Positions 1 through 7,516 of a DNA stretch of 64,000 bases are shown here, one piece after another. The position numbers and the translations under genes were made by a program. The notes under the pieces were generated by a model. The model saw nothing but the letters and a program-made list of their open reading frames with translations. It was not told the origin of the DNA and did no database searches. Position 1 is the first letter of the stretch. Each line of letters starts with the position of its first letter. The stretch covers positions 2,406,019 to 2,470,018 of the forward strand of contig NZ_CP036523.1 of the NCBI RefSeq assembly GCF_008151785.1. The letters are read 5' to 3'. This DNA comes from Peptacetobacter hiranonis. GTDB lineage: Bacteria > Bacillota > Clostridia > Peptostreptococcales > Peptostreptococcaceae.

Positions 1-519
1 TAATGCACTTGTATTAAGGCTAGATGAACCCTCTATTACAATACCATCTAATGGAACTTTTTCTCCAGGCTGAACGACAATTATACTTTCTATACCGACT
101 TCGTCAGGGTCTACTTTTTCTAGTTTTCCATTTCTTTCTACATTTGCATAATCTGGTCGAATATCCATCAACGCACTAATATTTTTACGGCTTTTTCCTA
201 CTGCGTAACTCTGGAATAATTCTCCAATTTGATAGAATAACATAACAGCGATTGCTTCATTGTAATCTCCACTTCCAGAGTAAATTGCTAGTGCAAAAGC
301 TCCCACTGTTGCCACTGCTATTAAAAAGTTTTCATCAAAAACTTGTCGGTTTATAATTCCTTTGCCTGCTTTCTTTAAAATATCATAGCCGATTATTAAA
401 TATGTTGCCAAGTAAAGTAATAGTTGCACAATTCCTGTTACCTGTATCAAATTCAAAGCAATAATCATAACTGCCGCAATAATAATTCTTGTCAACATTT
501 TTTTCTGCTTCTTATTCAC
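1..519 (-). CDS. Heavy-metal P1B-type ATPase, N-terminal part (gene runs off left edge)
   Basis: The visible 173 residues match the start of Cd/Zn/Pb-exporting P1B ATPases: two hydrophobic helices, then the conserved FDENFLIAVATVGAFAL segment, the helix ending FYQIGELFQSYAVGKSR, and the start of the actuator domain with VQPGEKVPLDGIV. The start is GTG at 519 with AGGAGG about 6 bases upstream. There is no N-terminal HMA domain; that domain is encoded by the separate gene at 612-830. The catalytic DKTGT and CPC motifs would lie outside the window. The role inferred is efflux of a soft divalent metal across the cytoplasmic membrane, controlled by the divergent ArsR repressor. The exact metal cannot be told. 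Confidence 0.9.
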   Translation of the reverse strand, partial: MNKKQKKMLTRIIIAAVMIIALNLIQVTGIVQLLLYLATYLIIGYDILKKAGKGIINRQVFDENFLIAVATVGAFALAIYSGSGDYNEAIAVMLFYQIGELFQSYAVGKSRKNISALMDIRPDYANVERNGKLEKVDPDEVGIESIIVVQPGEKVPLDGIVIEGSSSLNTSAL

Positions 520-580
520 AGTCCATTCCTCCTATTTATTTTATATATGTTTAATTATTCATATAATATTTTTAAATTTG

Positions 581-605
581 CACCCCTTTTGTATTTAGGG
601 GTGCG
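581..605. terminator. Hairpin GCACCCC/GGGGTGC between HMA gene and ATPase
   Basis: A perfect 7-bp GC stem is followed by TTTTTT on the plus strand and by a weaker AT-rich tract on the minus strand. It sits between the metal chaperone and the ATPase, so it may reduce read-through into the ATPase or protect the operon from opposing transcription. The T-tract favours plus-strand termination. Confidence 0.5.
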
Positions 606-611
606 TTTTTT

Positions 612-830
612 CTAAAGTTCAATCTCACAATCTGGCTCTACCTTTTTGCAAGCCTTTAAAACATCATTCATAACTGCTTTTGGTTCTTTTCCATCTTCAA
701 ACTCTACAATCATTTTTTGTGTCATAAAGTTTACAGTTGCATTTGCTACTCCAGCTGTCTTTTTTGCTGCATCCTCCATAAGATTTGCACAGTTTGCACA
801 GTCAACTTCGATTTTGTAAGTTTTTTTCAT
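612..830 (-). CDS. HMA-domain metal-binding protein (stand-alone copper/cadmium chaperone type)
   Basis: This is a 72-residue protein consisting of one heavy-metal-associated ferredoxin-like fold. The metal site is CANCAN (CxxC) near residues 11-16, followed by the usual beta-alpha-beta pattern (TVNFMTQKMIVEF). It probably delivers metal to, or regulates, the P-type ATPase encoded just downstream, which lacks its own HMA domain. The SD is AAAGGAG upstream of the ATG at 830. The very acidic, Cys-containing C-terminus (KACKKVEPDCEIEL) may add a second thiol site. Firm on the family; the metal is inferred only from neighbours. Confidence 0.88.
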   Translation of the reverse strand: MKKTYKIEVDCANCANLMEDAAKKTAGVANATVNFMTQKMIVEFEDGKEPKAVMNDVLKACKKVEPDCEIEL

Positions 831-872
831 GATAAATATCTCCTTTCGTGATTGTTATTTAAACTTCCATTC

Positions 873-898
873 AACAATTAAGCACTTGTTTAATTGTT
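873..898. promoter_or_regulatory. Candidate ArsR-family operator (AACAATTAA-N8-TTAATTGTT)
   Basis: This perfect 9-bp inverted repeat with an 8-base spacer lies in the divergent region between the HMA/ATPase genes and arsR. AT-rich imperfect palindromes of this kind are typical metal-sensing ArsR/SmtB operators. It covers the -35 region of the plus-strand promoter, as expected for autorepression. Confidence 0.65.
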
Positions 899-914
899 AT
901 GACTGTAGTATAAT
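886..914 (+). promoter_or_regulatory. SigA-type promoter of arsR
   Basis: TTGTTT at 886-891, a 17-base spacer and TATAAT at 909-914. The -35 box lies inside the palindromic operator, so repressor binding would block polymerase. Confidence 0.6.
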
Positions 915-1008
915 TCTCTCATAACCTAAAGTCAACAGAGATATGTGATTACCTACTAAATGGGCGAAACACATTTCTAAACAGAGCAAAATGAAAGGAA
1001 GATTGTAT

Positions 1009-1383
1009 ATGTCTTATATGAAGTTACCACATAATCATCATAACGAAATAGATAATACTGAGTTATTAGAACAACTTAATGATATTCAACACTTTCAAAT
1101 AGTTTCAGAATTATTTAAACAATTAAGTGATCCTACACGTATTCGTTTATTTTGGCTTTTATGTCATTGTGAGGAATGTGTTCTAAATCTATCTGCAATG
1201 ATGAAAATGACAAGTCCTGCCATATCCCATCATCTTAGAGAGTTACGAAACAAAGATTTAGTATCTAGCAGACGTGTAGGGAAAGAGGTTTACTATAAGT
1301 CAGCAAATACAGAGCAGAGTGTATTGTTACATAAAATGATTGAAAAAATTTTGATGATTACCTGCCCTGAACATAAGGAGTAA
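1009..1383 (+). CDS. ArsR/SmtB-family metal-responsive repressor
   Basis: A winged-helix protein of about 124 residues. The segment LFKQLSDPTRIRLFWLLCHCEECVLNLS is the typical ArsR helix with a CxC-type thiol pair, as in cadmium/lead sensors. It is followed by the recognition helix SPAISHHLRELRNKDLVSSRRVGKEVYY. An ATG exists at 991, but the one at 1009 is better spaced behind GGAAG and is used here. A C-terminal cysteine (ITCPEHKE) may complete a metal site. It lies divergent from the HMA protein and P-type ATPase and 8 bases before the araC-like gene, so it probably represses both directions. Confidence 0.88.
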   Translation: MSYMKLPHNHHNEIDNTELLEQLNDIQHFQIVSELFKQLSDPTRIRLFWLLCHCEECVLNLSAMMKMTSPAISHHLRELRNKDLVSSRRVGKEVYYKSANTEQSVLLHKMIEKILMITCPEHKE

Positions 1384-1391
1384 ATAATATT

Positions 1392-2240
1392 ATGAGCAAC
1401 AAAATCGCACCATTAGAAAAAAGTATTCAAGAACTTTCTAATAAATATCATATAGTTAGTTATGATTTATACAAAGGTATAAAACTTGCTTTTATGTCAT
1501 TAACTGGCAACAAACATACTGATACGCATGAGCCATTAAGACATATTTTAGAAATCAATTACTGCCATAAGGGAAGAATTGGGTGGAAAATGTCTAATGG
1601 AAATAGCGTTTACTTAGGGGAACATGATTTTTCATTACATACAATGGAATATTGTTCTAACTCTACAATAACTTTACCTAATGAATACTATGAGGGGATT
1701 ACCATTTATATTGACTTAAATACCCTTTCAGAAGAACCGCCAGAATTATTAAAAAATACTGGGATTACAGGAAATAGTATACTTGATAAATTTTGTAAAG
1801 ATGGAAATTTTTCAGCTTTTATTGGTAATGAAGAAACAGACGCTATCTTTTCATCATTCTATCATCAGCCAAAAGAATTTCAACTTGCGTATTGGCGAAT
1901 AAAAGTGATAGAACTCTTACTGTATCTAAGTAAATTATCCTTCGATACAGAAAACCGATTGTCTGAATATCAATCTGAACAAGTTGAACTTGTTCGTAGT
2001 ATACACAAATACCTGTTGGATAATATAAGCCAACGTATAACAATAGATGAAATGGCACGCAAGTATCTTATCAATCCTACTACATTAAAGTCCGTCTTTA
2101 AAGCTGTATACGGTACTTCTATTGCCTCACATATAAAAGAACACCGAATGAAAATGGCAACCCGTTTGCTAATAGAGACACCAAAAAGTATAAAGGAAAT
2201 TGCAAAAGAAGTAGGTGGGTATATAAAATTTTTTCTGTAA
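1392..2240 (+). pseudogene. AraC-family regulator, 5' part, interrupted by an IS256-family element
   Basis: The reading frame encodes an AraC-type sensor domain and most of the paired helix-turn-helix region (ITIDEMARKYLINPTTLKSVFK and IKEIAKEVG). It then runs into the insertion sequence at 2217 and stops at 2240 after eight foreign residues. Removing the element and one copy of the 8-bp duplication restores a continuous frame ending at 3802, giving about 306 residues. The truncated form lacks the second recognition helix, so it is probably inactive in DNA binding. The gene follows arsR closely with SD AGGAG. Its original target is unknown; many such genes regulate adjacent transporters. Confidence 0.93.
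2209..2216 (+). repeat. Left target-site duplication AAGTAGGT
   Basis: AAGTAGGT is present immediately left of the IS256-family element and again immediately right of it at 3699-3706. An 8-bp duplication is normal for this family. The duplication lies in codons of the disrupted araC-like gene. Confidence 0.93.
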
Positions 2241-2242
2241 AT
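2217..2242 (+). repeat. Left terminal inverted repeat of IS256-family element
   Basis: It begins GGGTATAT and ends CTGTAAAT. It pairs with the right end at 3673-3698, which reads GAGTATAT...CTGTAAAT in reverse complement. The differences are concentrated in a central T-rich/A-rich stretch. Confidence 0.88.
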
Positions 2243-2348
2243 AAGCCCTCTATGGCTTAAACTACCGTTAGGTAGTATAATAGACTTAAAATAATTTATG
2301 AATAAATGGCTAACGCCCTTTAAAACATAATATTATTTATTTTGTTGC

Positions 2349-2393
2349 AAGTCAAGAAAACCAGCTAAAAAAGCCGGCTTTCTTGACTTTTTT
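2349..2393 (+). terminator. Terminator hairpin inside left end of IS
   Basis: AAGTCAAGAAA pairs with TTTCTTGACTT and is followed by a T-run on the plus strand. It stops transcription entering from the interrupted araC-like gene, so antisense RNA to the transposase is limited. It lies just past the transposase stop. Confidence 0.75.
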
Positions 2394-2398
2394 AATTA

Positions 2399-3622
2399 TT
2401 ACAATCTATCTTCATACATTATTGAAAGTTCTCCATAAATATATCCCCAGTTTCTAATAGGCATACTCCATTTTTTGCTTATTTTTTCAACTGATAGATA
2501 TAGTGATTTTTCTAAGGAAATCTTGTTTGGAAAAACAGTTCTTTTTTTATTTATTTTTCTAAGCTGCGAATTTACACTTTCAATGGCATTTGTAGTATAA
2601 ATTACCTTTCTAGTTTCTGGTGAAAATTTAAATATCGGTATAATTGAATCCCAGTTACTAAACCAAGATTTCATAGAATTTGGATATTTTTCATTCCATT
2701 TTTCTGAAGTACGTTCTAAATTAGCTAGAGCCTGTTCTTCATTAATGGCATGATATATTGTTTTTAAATCATTAGCAAATTCCTTTCTATCTTTGTATGA
2801 TACATATTTTAATGTATTTCTAACTTGATGAACAATACATCTTTGATATTCAGTATTTGGAAAAGCGGAGCTTATCGCTTCTTTTATTCCTGATAGTCCA
2901 TCAGCACAAACGATTAAAATATCTCTTACACCTCTATTTTTTAATTCATTTAGCACAGAAAACCAATACTTAGAGCTTTCAGTATCTCCAATATACAATC
3001 CTAGAATTTCTTTGTATCCTTCGGAACTTATACCAAGAATTACATAGACAGCTTTTTTCTTAACAGAACCATTTTCTTTAACAGAGAAATGGATAGCATC
3101 TATATATACAACAGGATATACACTTTCAAGAGGTCTATATTTCCATTCTTCGATTTTAGGTATTATTTTATCAGTTACATCTGAAATCATTCCTTCAGAT
3201 AGTTCAAATCCATAAATATCCTCTATTTGAGAAGTTATATCTCTATTACTCATGCCTAAAGCATACATATTTATTATTTTTTGCTCTATTTCAGAAACAT
3301 CCTTTTGTCTTTTTTTGACAATTTGAGGTTCAAAAGAGGAATCTCTATCTTGAGGAACATCAATTTCGTATTCTCCCATTCCAGATCTAACTCTTTTTGT
3401 TTTATATCCATTTCTTGAATTGGTATTTTCACCACGTTCATATTTTTCATATCCAAGATGCTCATTCATTTCAGATTCAAGCATCTCTTGAATAGTATCA
3501 CCTAAAAGATCTTTAAGTGCATCCTGAATGTCTTGAGCGGTTTTAATTTCATATGTTTTAATTAGCTCCGCTATTATATTTTTCTTTTCTGGATTTAATG
3601 GTTCTCTTTTCTTTCTGCCCAT
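2399..3622 (-). CDS. IS256-family (mutator-type) DDE transposase
   Basis: A 407-residue, full-length transposase. The catalytic triad is visible: D175 in VVYIDAIHF, D241 in VCADGLSGIKEAI, and E348 in TTNAIESVNSQLRK. The conserved family signature CIVHQVRNTLKYV lies between the second and third acidic residues. The N-terminal region (residues 1-110) is the DNA-binding part, with HLGYEKYERG and NSRNGYKTK. The SD AGGAGG lies before the ATG at 3622. No frameshift or lost key residue is seen, so it may be active. Confidence 0.97.
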   Translation of the reverse strand: MGRKKREPLNPEKKNIIAELIKTYEIKTAQDIQDALKDLLGDTIQEMLESEMNEHLGYEKYERGENTNSRNGYKTKRVRSGMGEYEIDVPQDRDSSFEPQIVKKRQKDVSEIEQKIINMYALGMSNRDITSQIEDIYGFELSEGMISDVTDKIIPKIEEWKYRPLESVYPVVYIDAIHFSVKENGSVKKKAVYVILGISSEGYKEILGLYIGDTESSKYWFSVLNELKNRGVRDILIVCADGLSGIKEAISSAFPNTEYQRCIVHQVRNTLKYVSYKDRKEFANDLKTIYHAINEEQALANLERTSEKWNEKYPNSMKSWFSNWDSIIPIFKFSPETRKVIYTTNAIESVNSQLRKINKKRTVFPNKISLEKSLYLSVEKISKKWSMPIRNWGYIYGELSIMYEDRL

Positions 3623-3672
3623 AAAAAATCGCCTCCTATGATTAATTTGATATTACCATAGAAGGCGATTAA

Positions 3673-3698
3673 ATTTACAGACTTTTTTTCATATACTC
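3673..3698 (-). repeat. Right terminal inverted repeat of IS256-family element
   Basis: Partner of the repeat at 2217-2242. The element ends exactly at 3698, where the second AAGTAGGT copy begins (3699-3706). Confidence 0.88.
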
Positions 3699-3706
3699 AA
3701 GTAGGT
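3699..3706 (+). repeat. Right target-site duplication AAGTAGGT
   Basis: Second copy of the 8-bp duplication flanking the IS256-family element. Confidence 0.93.
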
Positions 3707-3802
3707 TACAAAAGCCAAAGTAAATTTTCTAAAACTTTTAAGGGATATTATGATGTTTTGCCAACAGAATATCGAATGTTCCATTCAAACAAATCAAAAT
3801 AA
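3707..3802 (+). pseudogene. AraC-family regulator, 3' remnant
   Basis: Read in the frame that follows the duplicated codons, this encodes YKSQSKFSKTFKGYYDVLPTEYR and ends at TAA 3800-3802. That is the typical C-terminal end of an AraC paired helix-turn-helix domain (SKFSKTFK...G..P..YR). It has no start codon or ribosome binding site of its own and is separated from its 5' part by the insertion sequence. Confidence 0.93.
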
Positions 3803-3860
3803 TTTAATTCTCTATATAATAGCTTTAAATCAATATTTTATGTGTAATAGGGTTTGGTAT

Positions 3861-3896
3861 CAAAAAGAGATACTATGATAATCTCGTAGTATCTCT
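3861..3896 (-). terminator. Intrinsic terminator after truncated XRE gene
   Basis: AGAGATACTA and TAGTATCTCT form a 10-bp stem. On the minus strand it is followed by TTTTTG. It lies just downstream of the short XRE repressor fragment. Confidence 0.75.
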
Positions 3897-3946
3897 CCCT
3901 AATTGGAATATTATGTTTTTGCAAGCAGGTAAACACAGGTTATTTC

Positions 3947-4093
3947 TTAATATCCTTTTGTTTGGGAAACTCCTCTCTCCCATTTTGAAATAGTCTTGTC
4001 GCTTATCATAAGTTTTTCTGCAAGTTCCTTTTGAGTCATACCTTTTTCTTTTCTACAATCTTTTATAACTTTTCCAATTTTTTCTGCATCCAT
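3947..4093 (-). pseudogene. Truncated XRE (Cro/CI-type) regulator
   Basis: The 48 residues start at the ATG at 4093, which has a strong AGGAGG. They contain the helix-turn-helix MTQKELAEKLMISDKTISKWERG, then end after VSQTKGY where family members normally continue with helix four and five (P....L..LA..L.VS). The gene is therefore probably a broken end of a longer regulator. The junction with unrelated sequence suggests an old recombination or mobile-element boundary. A functional minimal HTH peptide cannot be excluded. Confidence 0.7.
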
Positions 4094-4215
4094 ATCTCTT
4101 CCTCCTACAAATATATTAATAGGAAAATAAACATAATTCAATAAACGCTCCGTAGAGTTTGAAAAACTCTTATTACTTTCTCTTCTAGCTATACAAATTT
4201 ATTTATTTTTTTTAA

Positions 4216-4941
4216 CTACTCTACTATAAATCCATCTGTGCTTATAGTTACAACCTGCCATGGAATAAATTTTCCACTGTTTTTCATCGCTGTAACAGCT
4301 GCTCTTTCTATTCCTTTACAACAAGGAACTTCCATCTTAACTATTTTTACACTTTTTATATCGTTGTTCTTTATTATCTCAGTAAGTTTTTCTGAATAAT
4401 CCCCCTCATCTAACTTAGGACATCCTATTAATGTAACGTGCCCTTTTATAAAATCTTCGTGGAATTTTGCATAGGCATAAGCTGTACAATCAGCTGCTAT
4501 AAGCAATTTTGCTCCATTGAAATACGGTGCATTTATTGGTGCTAATTTTATCTGTACTGGCCACTGAGATAAGCAACTAACTGCTTCTCTTAGCATCTCT
4601 TTTTTTACACCAAGCTCTATCTTATGTGCGTTATTTTCTCTTTTTATTTCTCTACTCTGACTTCCAGGACATCCACAAGGTAATTTTTCTTTCTGTTTTT
4701 TCATCTCTTCCATTCTCTTTTTAACCGCTACCTCGTCGTATGCAGCTGCTTCTCTTTCTTCAAAACTTATCGCTCCCGTTGGGCAAACTGGCAGACAATC
4801 ACCTAAACCGTCACAATAATCATCTCTTAAAAGTTTTGCCTTACCGTCAATCATTCCAATTGCTCCCTCATGACATGCATCTGCACAAAGACCACATCCA
4901 TTACATTTTTCTTCGTTTATATTTATTATTCTTCTTATCAT
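4216..4941 (-). CDS. Ferredoxin-like 2[4Fe-4S] protein linked to hydroxylamine reductase
   Basis: A 241-residue protein. The N-terminal half has two 4Fe-4S motifs, CNGCGLCADACHEGAI (residues about 13-28) and CDGLGDCLPVCPTGAI (about 43-58), each with cysteines for cubane clusters. A Lys-rich linker with CGCPGS follows, then a C-terminal domain with further conserved cysteines (AADCTAYAYAKFHEDF, GCPKLD, VPCCKGIE). It is probably a cytoplasmic electron carrier. The same operator and -10 spacing precede it and hcp, so it is most likely the electron donor for, or partner of, hydroxylamine/NO reduction. The precise reaction is not established. Confidence 0.85.
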   Translation of the reverse strand: MIRRIININEEKCNGCGLCADACHEGAIGMIDGKAKLLRDDYCDGLGDCLPVCPTGAISFEEREAAAYDEVAVKKRMEEMKKQKEKLPCGCPGSQSREIKRENNAHKIELGVKKEMLREAVSCLSQWPVQIKLAPINAPYFNGAKLLIAADCTAYAYAKFHEDFIKGHVTLIGCPKLDEGDYSEKLTEIIKNNDIKSVKIVKMEVPCCKGIERAAVTAMKNSGKFIPWQVVTISTDGFIVE

Positions 4942-5000
4942 ATTTATCCCTCCAAATTTTTATATTGTTTTTTAATTTACTTATTTCTTTTTATGGGTAT

Positions 5001-5042
5001 ATTATAATAGAATCAATTAAATAGTTATGTTGTTTTTACAAC
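5001..5042 (-). promoter_or_regulatory. Class II Crp/Fnr-type promoter of the ferredoxin gene
   Basis: The palindrome GTTGT-TTTT-ACAAC lies at 5029-5042 and TATAAT (minus strand) at 5006-5001. With the first T of TATAAT as -12, the palindrome centre is at -41.5, the classical position for activation by Crp/Fnr proteins. The same arrangement occurs before hcp. The site also lies between this gene and the divergent regulator gene. Confidence 0.85.
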
Positions 5043-5080
5043 GCTCTATAAATATTTTATACTCTGAAAGGAATTAAATT

Positions 5081-5767
5081 ATGAATACAATAACTAACTC
5101 TGATATAAATGCTATAAAAAACTCAATTATCTTCAAAGATATAGATGAAAAAGATATTCTTCCCATGCTTGGATGTCTTTCTCCAACAAAAAAATCATAT
5201 AAAAAAGGCTCTTATATATTAAATCAAGGAGAGTACATCGACTTTGTTTGTCTAATTATCTCTGGATCTGTAAGGATAGAAAACATAGATATTTGGGGAA
5301 ATAGAAAAATAATGTCTGAACTGACTAAAAGCGATATATTTGCCGAAAGTTACGCTTGTGTTACCAACGAACCTCTTATGGTAGACGCTATAGCCTCATC
5401 AGATTGTGTAATTCTGACTATGAATATGAATAAAGTTATGACTACATGTCCATCATCTTGCAACTTCCATAATAAATTAATAAAAAATATGCTTTCTGTT
5501 TTTGCAATGAAAAATATCGCATTCACTAGAAAAATAGAGCATATCACTCAAAAGAATACTAGAGAAAAAGTACTCTCTTATCTAAATTACATGTCCTCAA
5601 AGTTTGGATCTAATTCTTTTGAAATTCCATTTAATCGTCAGCAACTTGCAGACTACTTATCTGTAGAAAGAAGTGCACTATCATCAGAATTATCTAAAAT
5701 GCAAGCAGATGGATTAATATCGTATAAGAAAAATAAATTTACTTTGCATATAAAAAGAGAGCAGTAA
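5081..5767 (+). CDS. Crp/Fnr-family transcription regulator (HcpR-like)
   Basis: A 228-residue protein with an N-terminal cyclic-nucleotide-binding-like beta barrel (residues about 15-120; LNQGEYIDFVCLIISGSVRI, and DIFAESYACVTNEPL). A dimer helix follows, then a winged helix near residues 165-220 (FNRQQLADYLSVERSALSSELSKMQADGLISY). There is no N-terminal cysteine cluster of Fnr type. It is divergent from the ferredoxin gene and convergent with hcp, and the two shared -41.5 operators make it the likely activator of both, probably answering nitric oxide or nitrosative stress. The operator also falls near its own -35 (a TATACT lies at 5058-5063), so autoregulation is likely. Confidence 0.85.
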   Translation: MNTITNSDINAIKNSIIFKDIDEKDILPMLGCLSPTKKSYKKGSYILNQGEYIDFVCLIISGSVRIENIDIWGNRKIMSELTKSDIFAESYACVTNEPLMVDAIASSDCVILTMNMNKVMTTCPSSCNFHNKLIKNMLSVFAMKNIAFTRKIEHITQKNTREKVLSYLNYMSSKFGSNSFEIPFNRQQLADYLSVERSALSSELSKMQADGLISYKKNKFTLHIKREQ

Positions 5768-5785
5768 AATTCTGCTCCCTTTTTA
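5759..5785. terminator. Bidirectional terminator between regulator and hcp
   Basis: GAGCAG and CTGCTC form a stem overlapping the stop codon of the regulator. It is followed by TTTTTAT on the plus strand and lies just after the hcp stop on the minus strand. Confidence 0.7.
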
Positions 5786-5788
5786 TAT

Positions 5789-7423
5789 CTATTTTATTAA
5801 TTTTTCTATATCTTCTTCAACTGTTCCTATTCCTGCAATTCCAAAGTTTTCAACCAAGAACTTAGCAGTATTTTCTGATAAGAATGCTGGTAATGTTGGT
5901 CCTAAGTGTATATTTTTTACTCCAAGATATAGTAATGAAAGTAATACTATTACAGCCTTTTGTTCATACCAAGCTATATTATAAACTATTGGAAGTTCAT
6001 TTATATCATCTAAACCAAATACTTCCTGTAGTTTCATAGCTATAACTGCTAAAGAATATGAATCGTTGCACTGACCTGCATCTAGCACTCTAGGTATTCC
6101 ATCTATATCACCCAAGTTTAGCTTGTTGTATCTATACTTAGCACATCCAGCAGTTAAAATCACAGTATCTTCAGGTAGAGATTTTGCGAATTCTGTGTAA
6201 TAACTTCTTCCTTTCTGTCTTCCGTCACATCCTGCCATAACAACGAATTTTTTAATTGCTCCTGATTTAACAGCATCTACAATCTTATCTGCAAGTGCTA
6301 TTACCTGATTATGTGCAAAACCACCAACTATTTCCCCAGTTTCTATTTCTTTTGGAGAATTACATCTTTTAGCATGTTCTATGATTTCGCTAAAATCTTT
6401 TTCTTCTCCGTATCCACCTTCTATATGTTTACATCCTTCAAAGCCTACTGCACCAGTTGTATATACTCTATCCTTATAACTTTCACTCGGCGGTACTAAA
6501 CAATTTGTTGTAAGAAGTATTGGACCATTAAATGATTCAAATTCTTCTTTCTGTTTCCACCAGGCATTTCCATAATTTCCAACAAAGTGATCGTACTTTT
6601 TAAACTTTGGATAATAATTTGCTGGCAACATTTCTGAATGAGTATAAACATCTACTCCTGTTCCTTCAGTCTGTTTTAAAAGCTGCTCCATATCTTTTAA
6701 ATCATGTCCAGATACTAATATCGCTGGATTATTTCTAACACCTATATTAACCTTTGTTATCTCAGGATTTCCGTAAGATGTAGTATTGGCATTGTCTAGA
6801 AGTGCCATTGAATCTACTCCAAACTTACCTGTTTCCATAGTTAAATCTATTAAATCCTGTAAAGTTAAGTTATCATCTGTTGTAGCTGTAAGTGCCTTCT
6901 GTAGAAATGCGTCTATTTCACTATTTTCAAAGCCTAAAACACCTGCATGTTTTAAATACGCAGCCATACCTTTTAATCCATATATTATAAGCTCTCTAAG
7001 ACTTCTAATATCTTCGTTTTCCGTATCTAAAACTCCGACATTCTCTGATTTTTCTCTTAGCTCAACCTCATCTTTTGAATAATAAACTGCATACTCTGAA
7101 AGTACACTTCTATCGTCTAATTTAGATATAAGTTCTTCTTTTATATCCATAATAGATTTAACCTTATTTAATATAACTTTGTCGTCAAAGTTTGCATTTG
7201 TTATCGTTGTAAATAATACATCCCTTATAATTCTATTTACCTCTACATCAACTTCCTTATTTTCTTTTCTAAGATTTGTAGTAACCTCAGAGATTCCCTT
7301 TGTTGTATATATAAGTAAGTCCTGAAGATTTGCAGTAGCTGCCTTCTTTCCACAAACTCCATTTATAGTACATCCTGAACATCCAGCAGTTTCTTGACAC
7401 TGGAAGCAAAACATTTTATTCAT
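5789..7423 (-). CDS. hcp: Hydroxylamine reductase (hybrid cluster protein)
   Basis: A 544-residue protein of usual length. The N-terminus carries the cubane-cluster cysteines ([22 protein letters not shown], Cys 6, 9, 18 and 24). The hybrid-cluster ligands follow in [11 protein letters not shown] and [11 protein letters not shown] in the C-terminal half, with [12 protein letters not shown] in the middle. The enzyme reduces hydroxylamine to ammonia or NO to N2O in the cytoplasm, protecting anaerobes from nitrosative stress. It is expressed alone from a promoter with a Crp/Fnr-type operator identical to that of the ferredoxin gene. Family assignment is secure; the physiological substrate is from family knowledge. 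Confidence 0.97.
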   Translation of the reverse strand: MNKMFCFQCQETAGCSGCTINGVCGKKAATANLQDLLIYTTKGISEVTTNLRKENKEVDVEVNRIIRDVLFTTITNANFDDKVILNKVKSIMDIKEELISKLDDRSVLSEYAVYYSKDEVELREKSENVGVLDTENEDIRSLRELIIYGLKGMAAYLKHAGVLGFENSEIDAFLQKALTATTDDNLTLQDLIDLTMETGKFGVDSMALLDNANTTSYGNPEITKVNIGVRNNPAILVSGHDLKDMEQLLKQTEGTGVDVYTHSEMLPANYYPKFKKYDHFVGNYGNAWWKQKEEFESFNGPILLTTNCLVPPSESYKDRVYTTGAVGFEGCKHIEGGYGEEKDFSEIIEHAKRCNSPKEIETGEIVGGFAHNQVIALADKIVDAVKSGAIKKFVVMAGCDGRQKGRSYYTEFAKSLPEDTVILTAGCAKYRYNKLNLGDIDGIPRVLDAGQCNDSYSLAVIAMKLQEVFGLDDINELPIVYNIAWYEQKAVIVLLSLLYLGVKNIHLGPTLPAFLSENTAKFLVENFGIAGIGTVEEDIEKLIK

Positions 7424-7456
7424 AATCTATTCCTCCTCTGTATTGAATGTACTCTT

Positions 7457-7498
7457 ATCTTACATCAATAAGGAAGTTAGTTATGTTGTTTTTACAAC
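7457..7498 (-). promoter_or_regulatory. Class II Crp/Fnr-type promoter of hcp
   Basis: The palindrome GTTGT-TTTT-ACAAC is at 7485-7498. The -10 is TAAGAT at 7462-7457, preceded by TG (extended -10). The palindrome centre falls at -41.5, and the 22-base gap to the -10 equals that at the ferredoxin promoter. Confidence 0.85.
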
Positions 7499-7516
7499 GT
7501 TTTTGATTTTTATTAT

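Larger units (their letters stand above)
2217..3698 (-). mobile_element. IS256-family insertion sequence, 1482 bp
   Basis: The element is bounded by imperfect 26-bp terminal inverted repeats (2217-2242 and 3673-3698, 19 of 26 positions matching, ending CTGTAAAT inward) and flanked by an 8-bp duplication. It contains one transposase gene on the minus strand and a plus-strand terminator hairpin at its left end. The intact transposase and perfect duplication suggest a fairly recent, possibly active, insertion. Confidence 0.95.
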
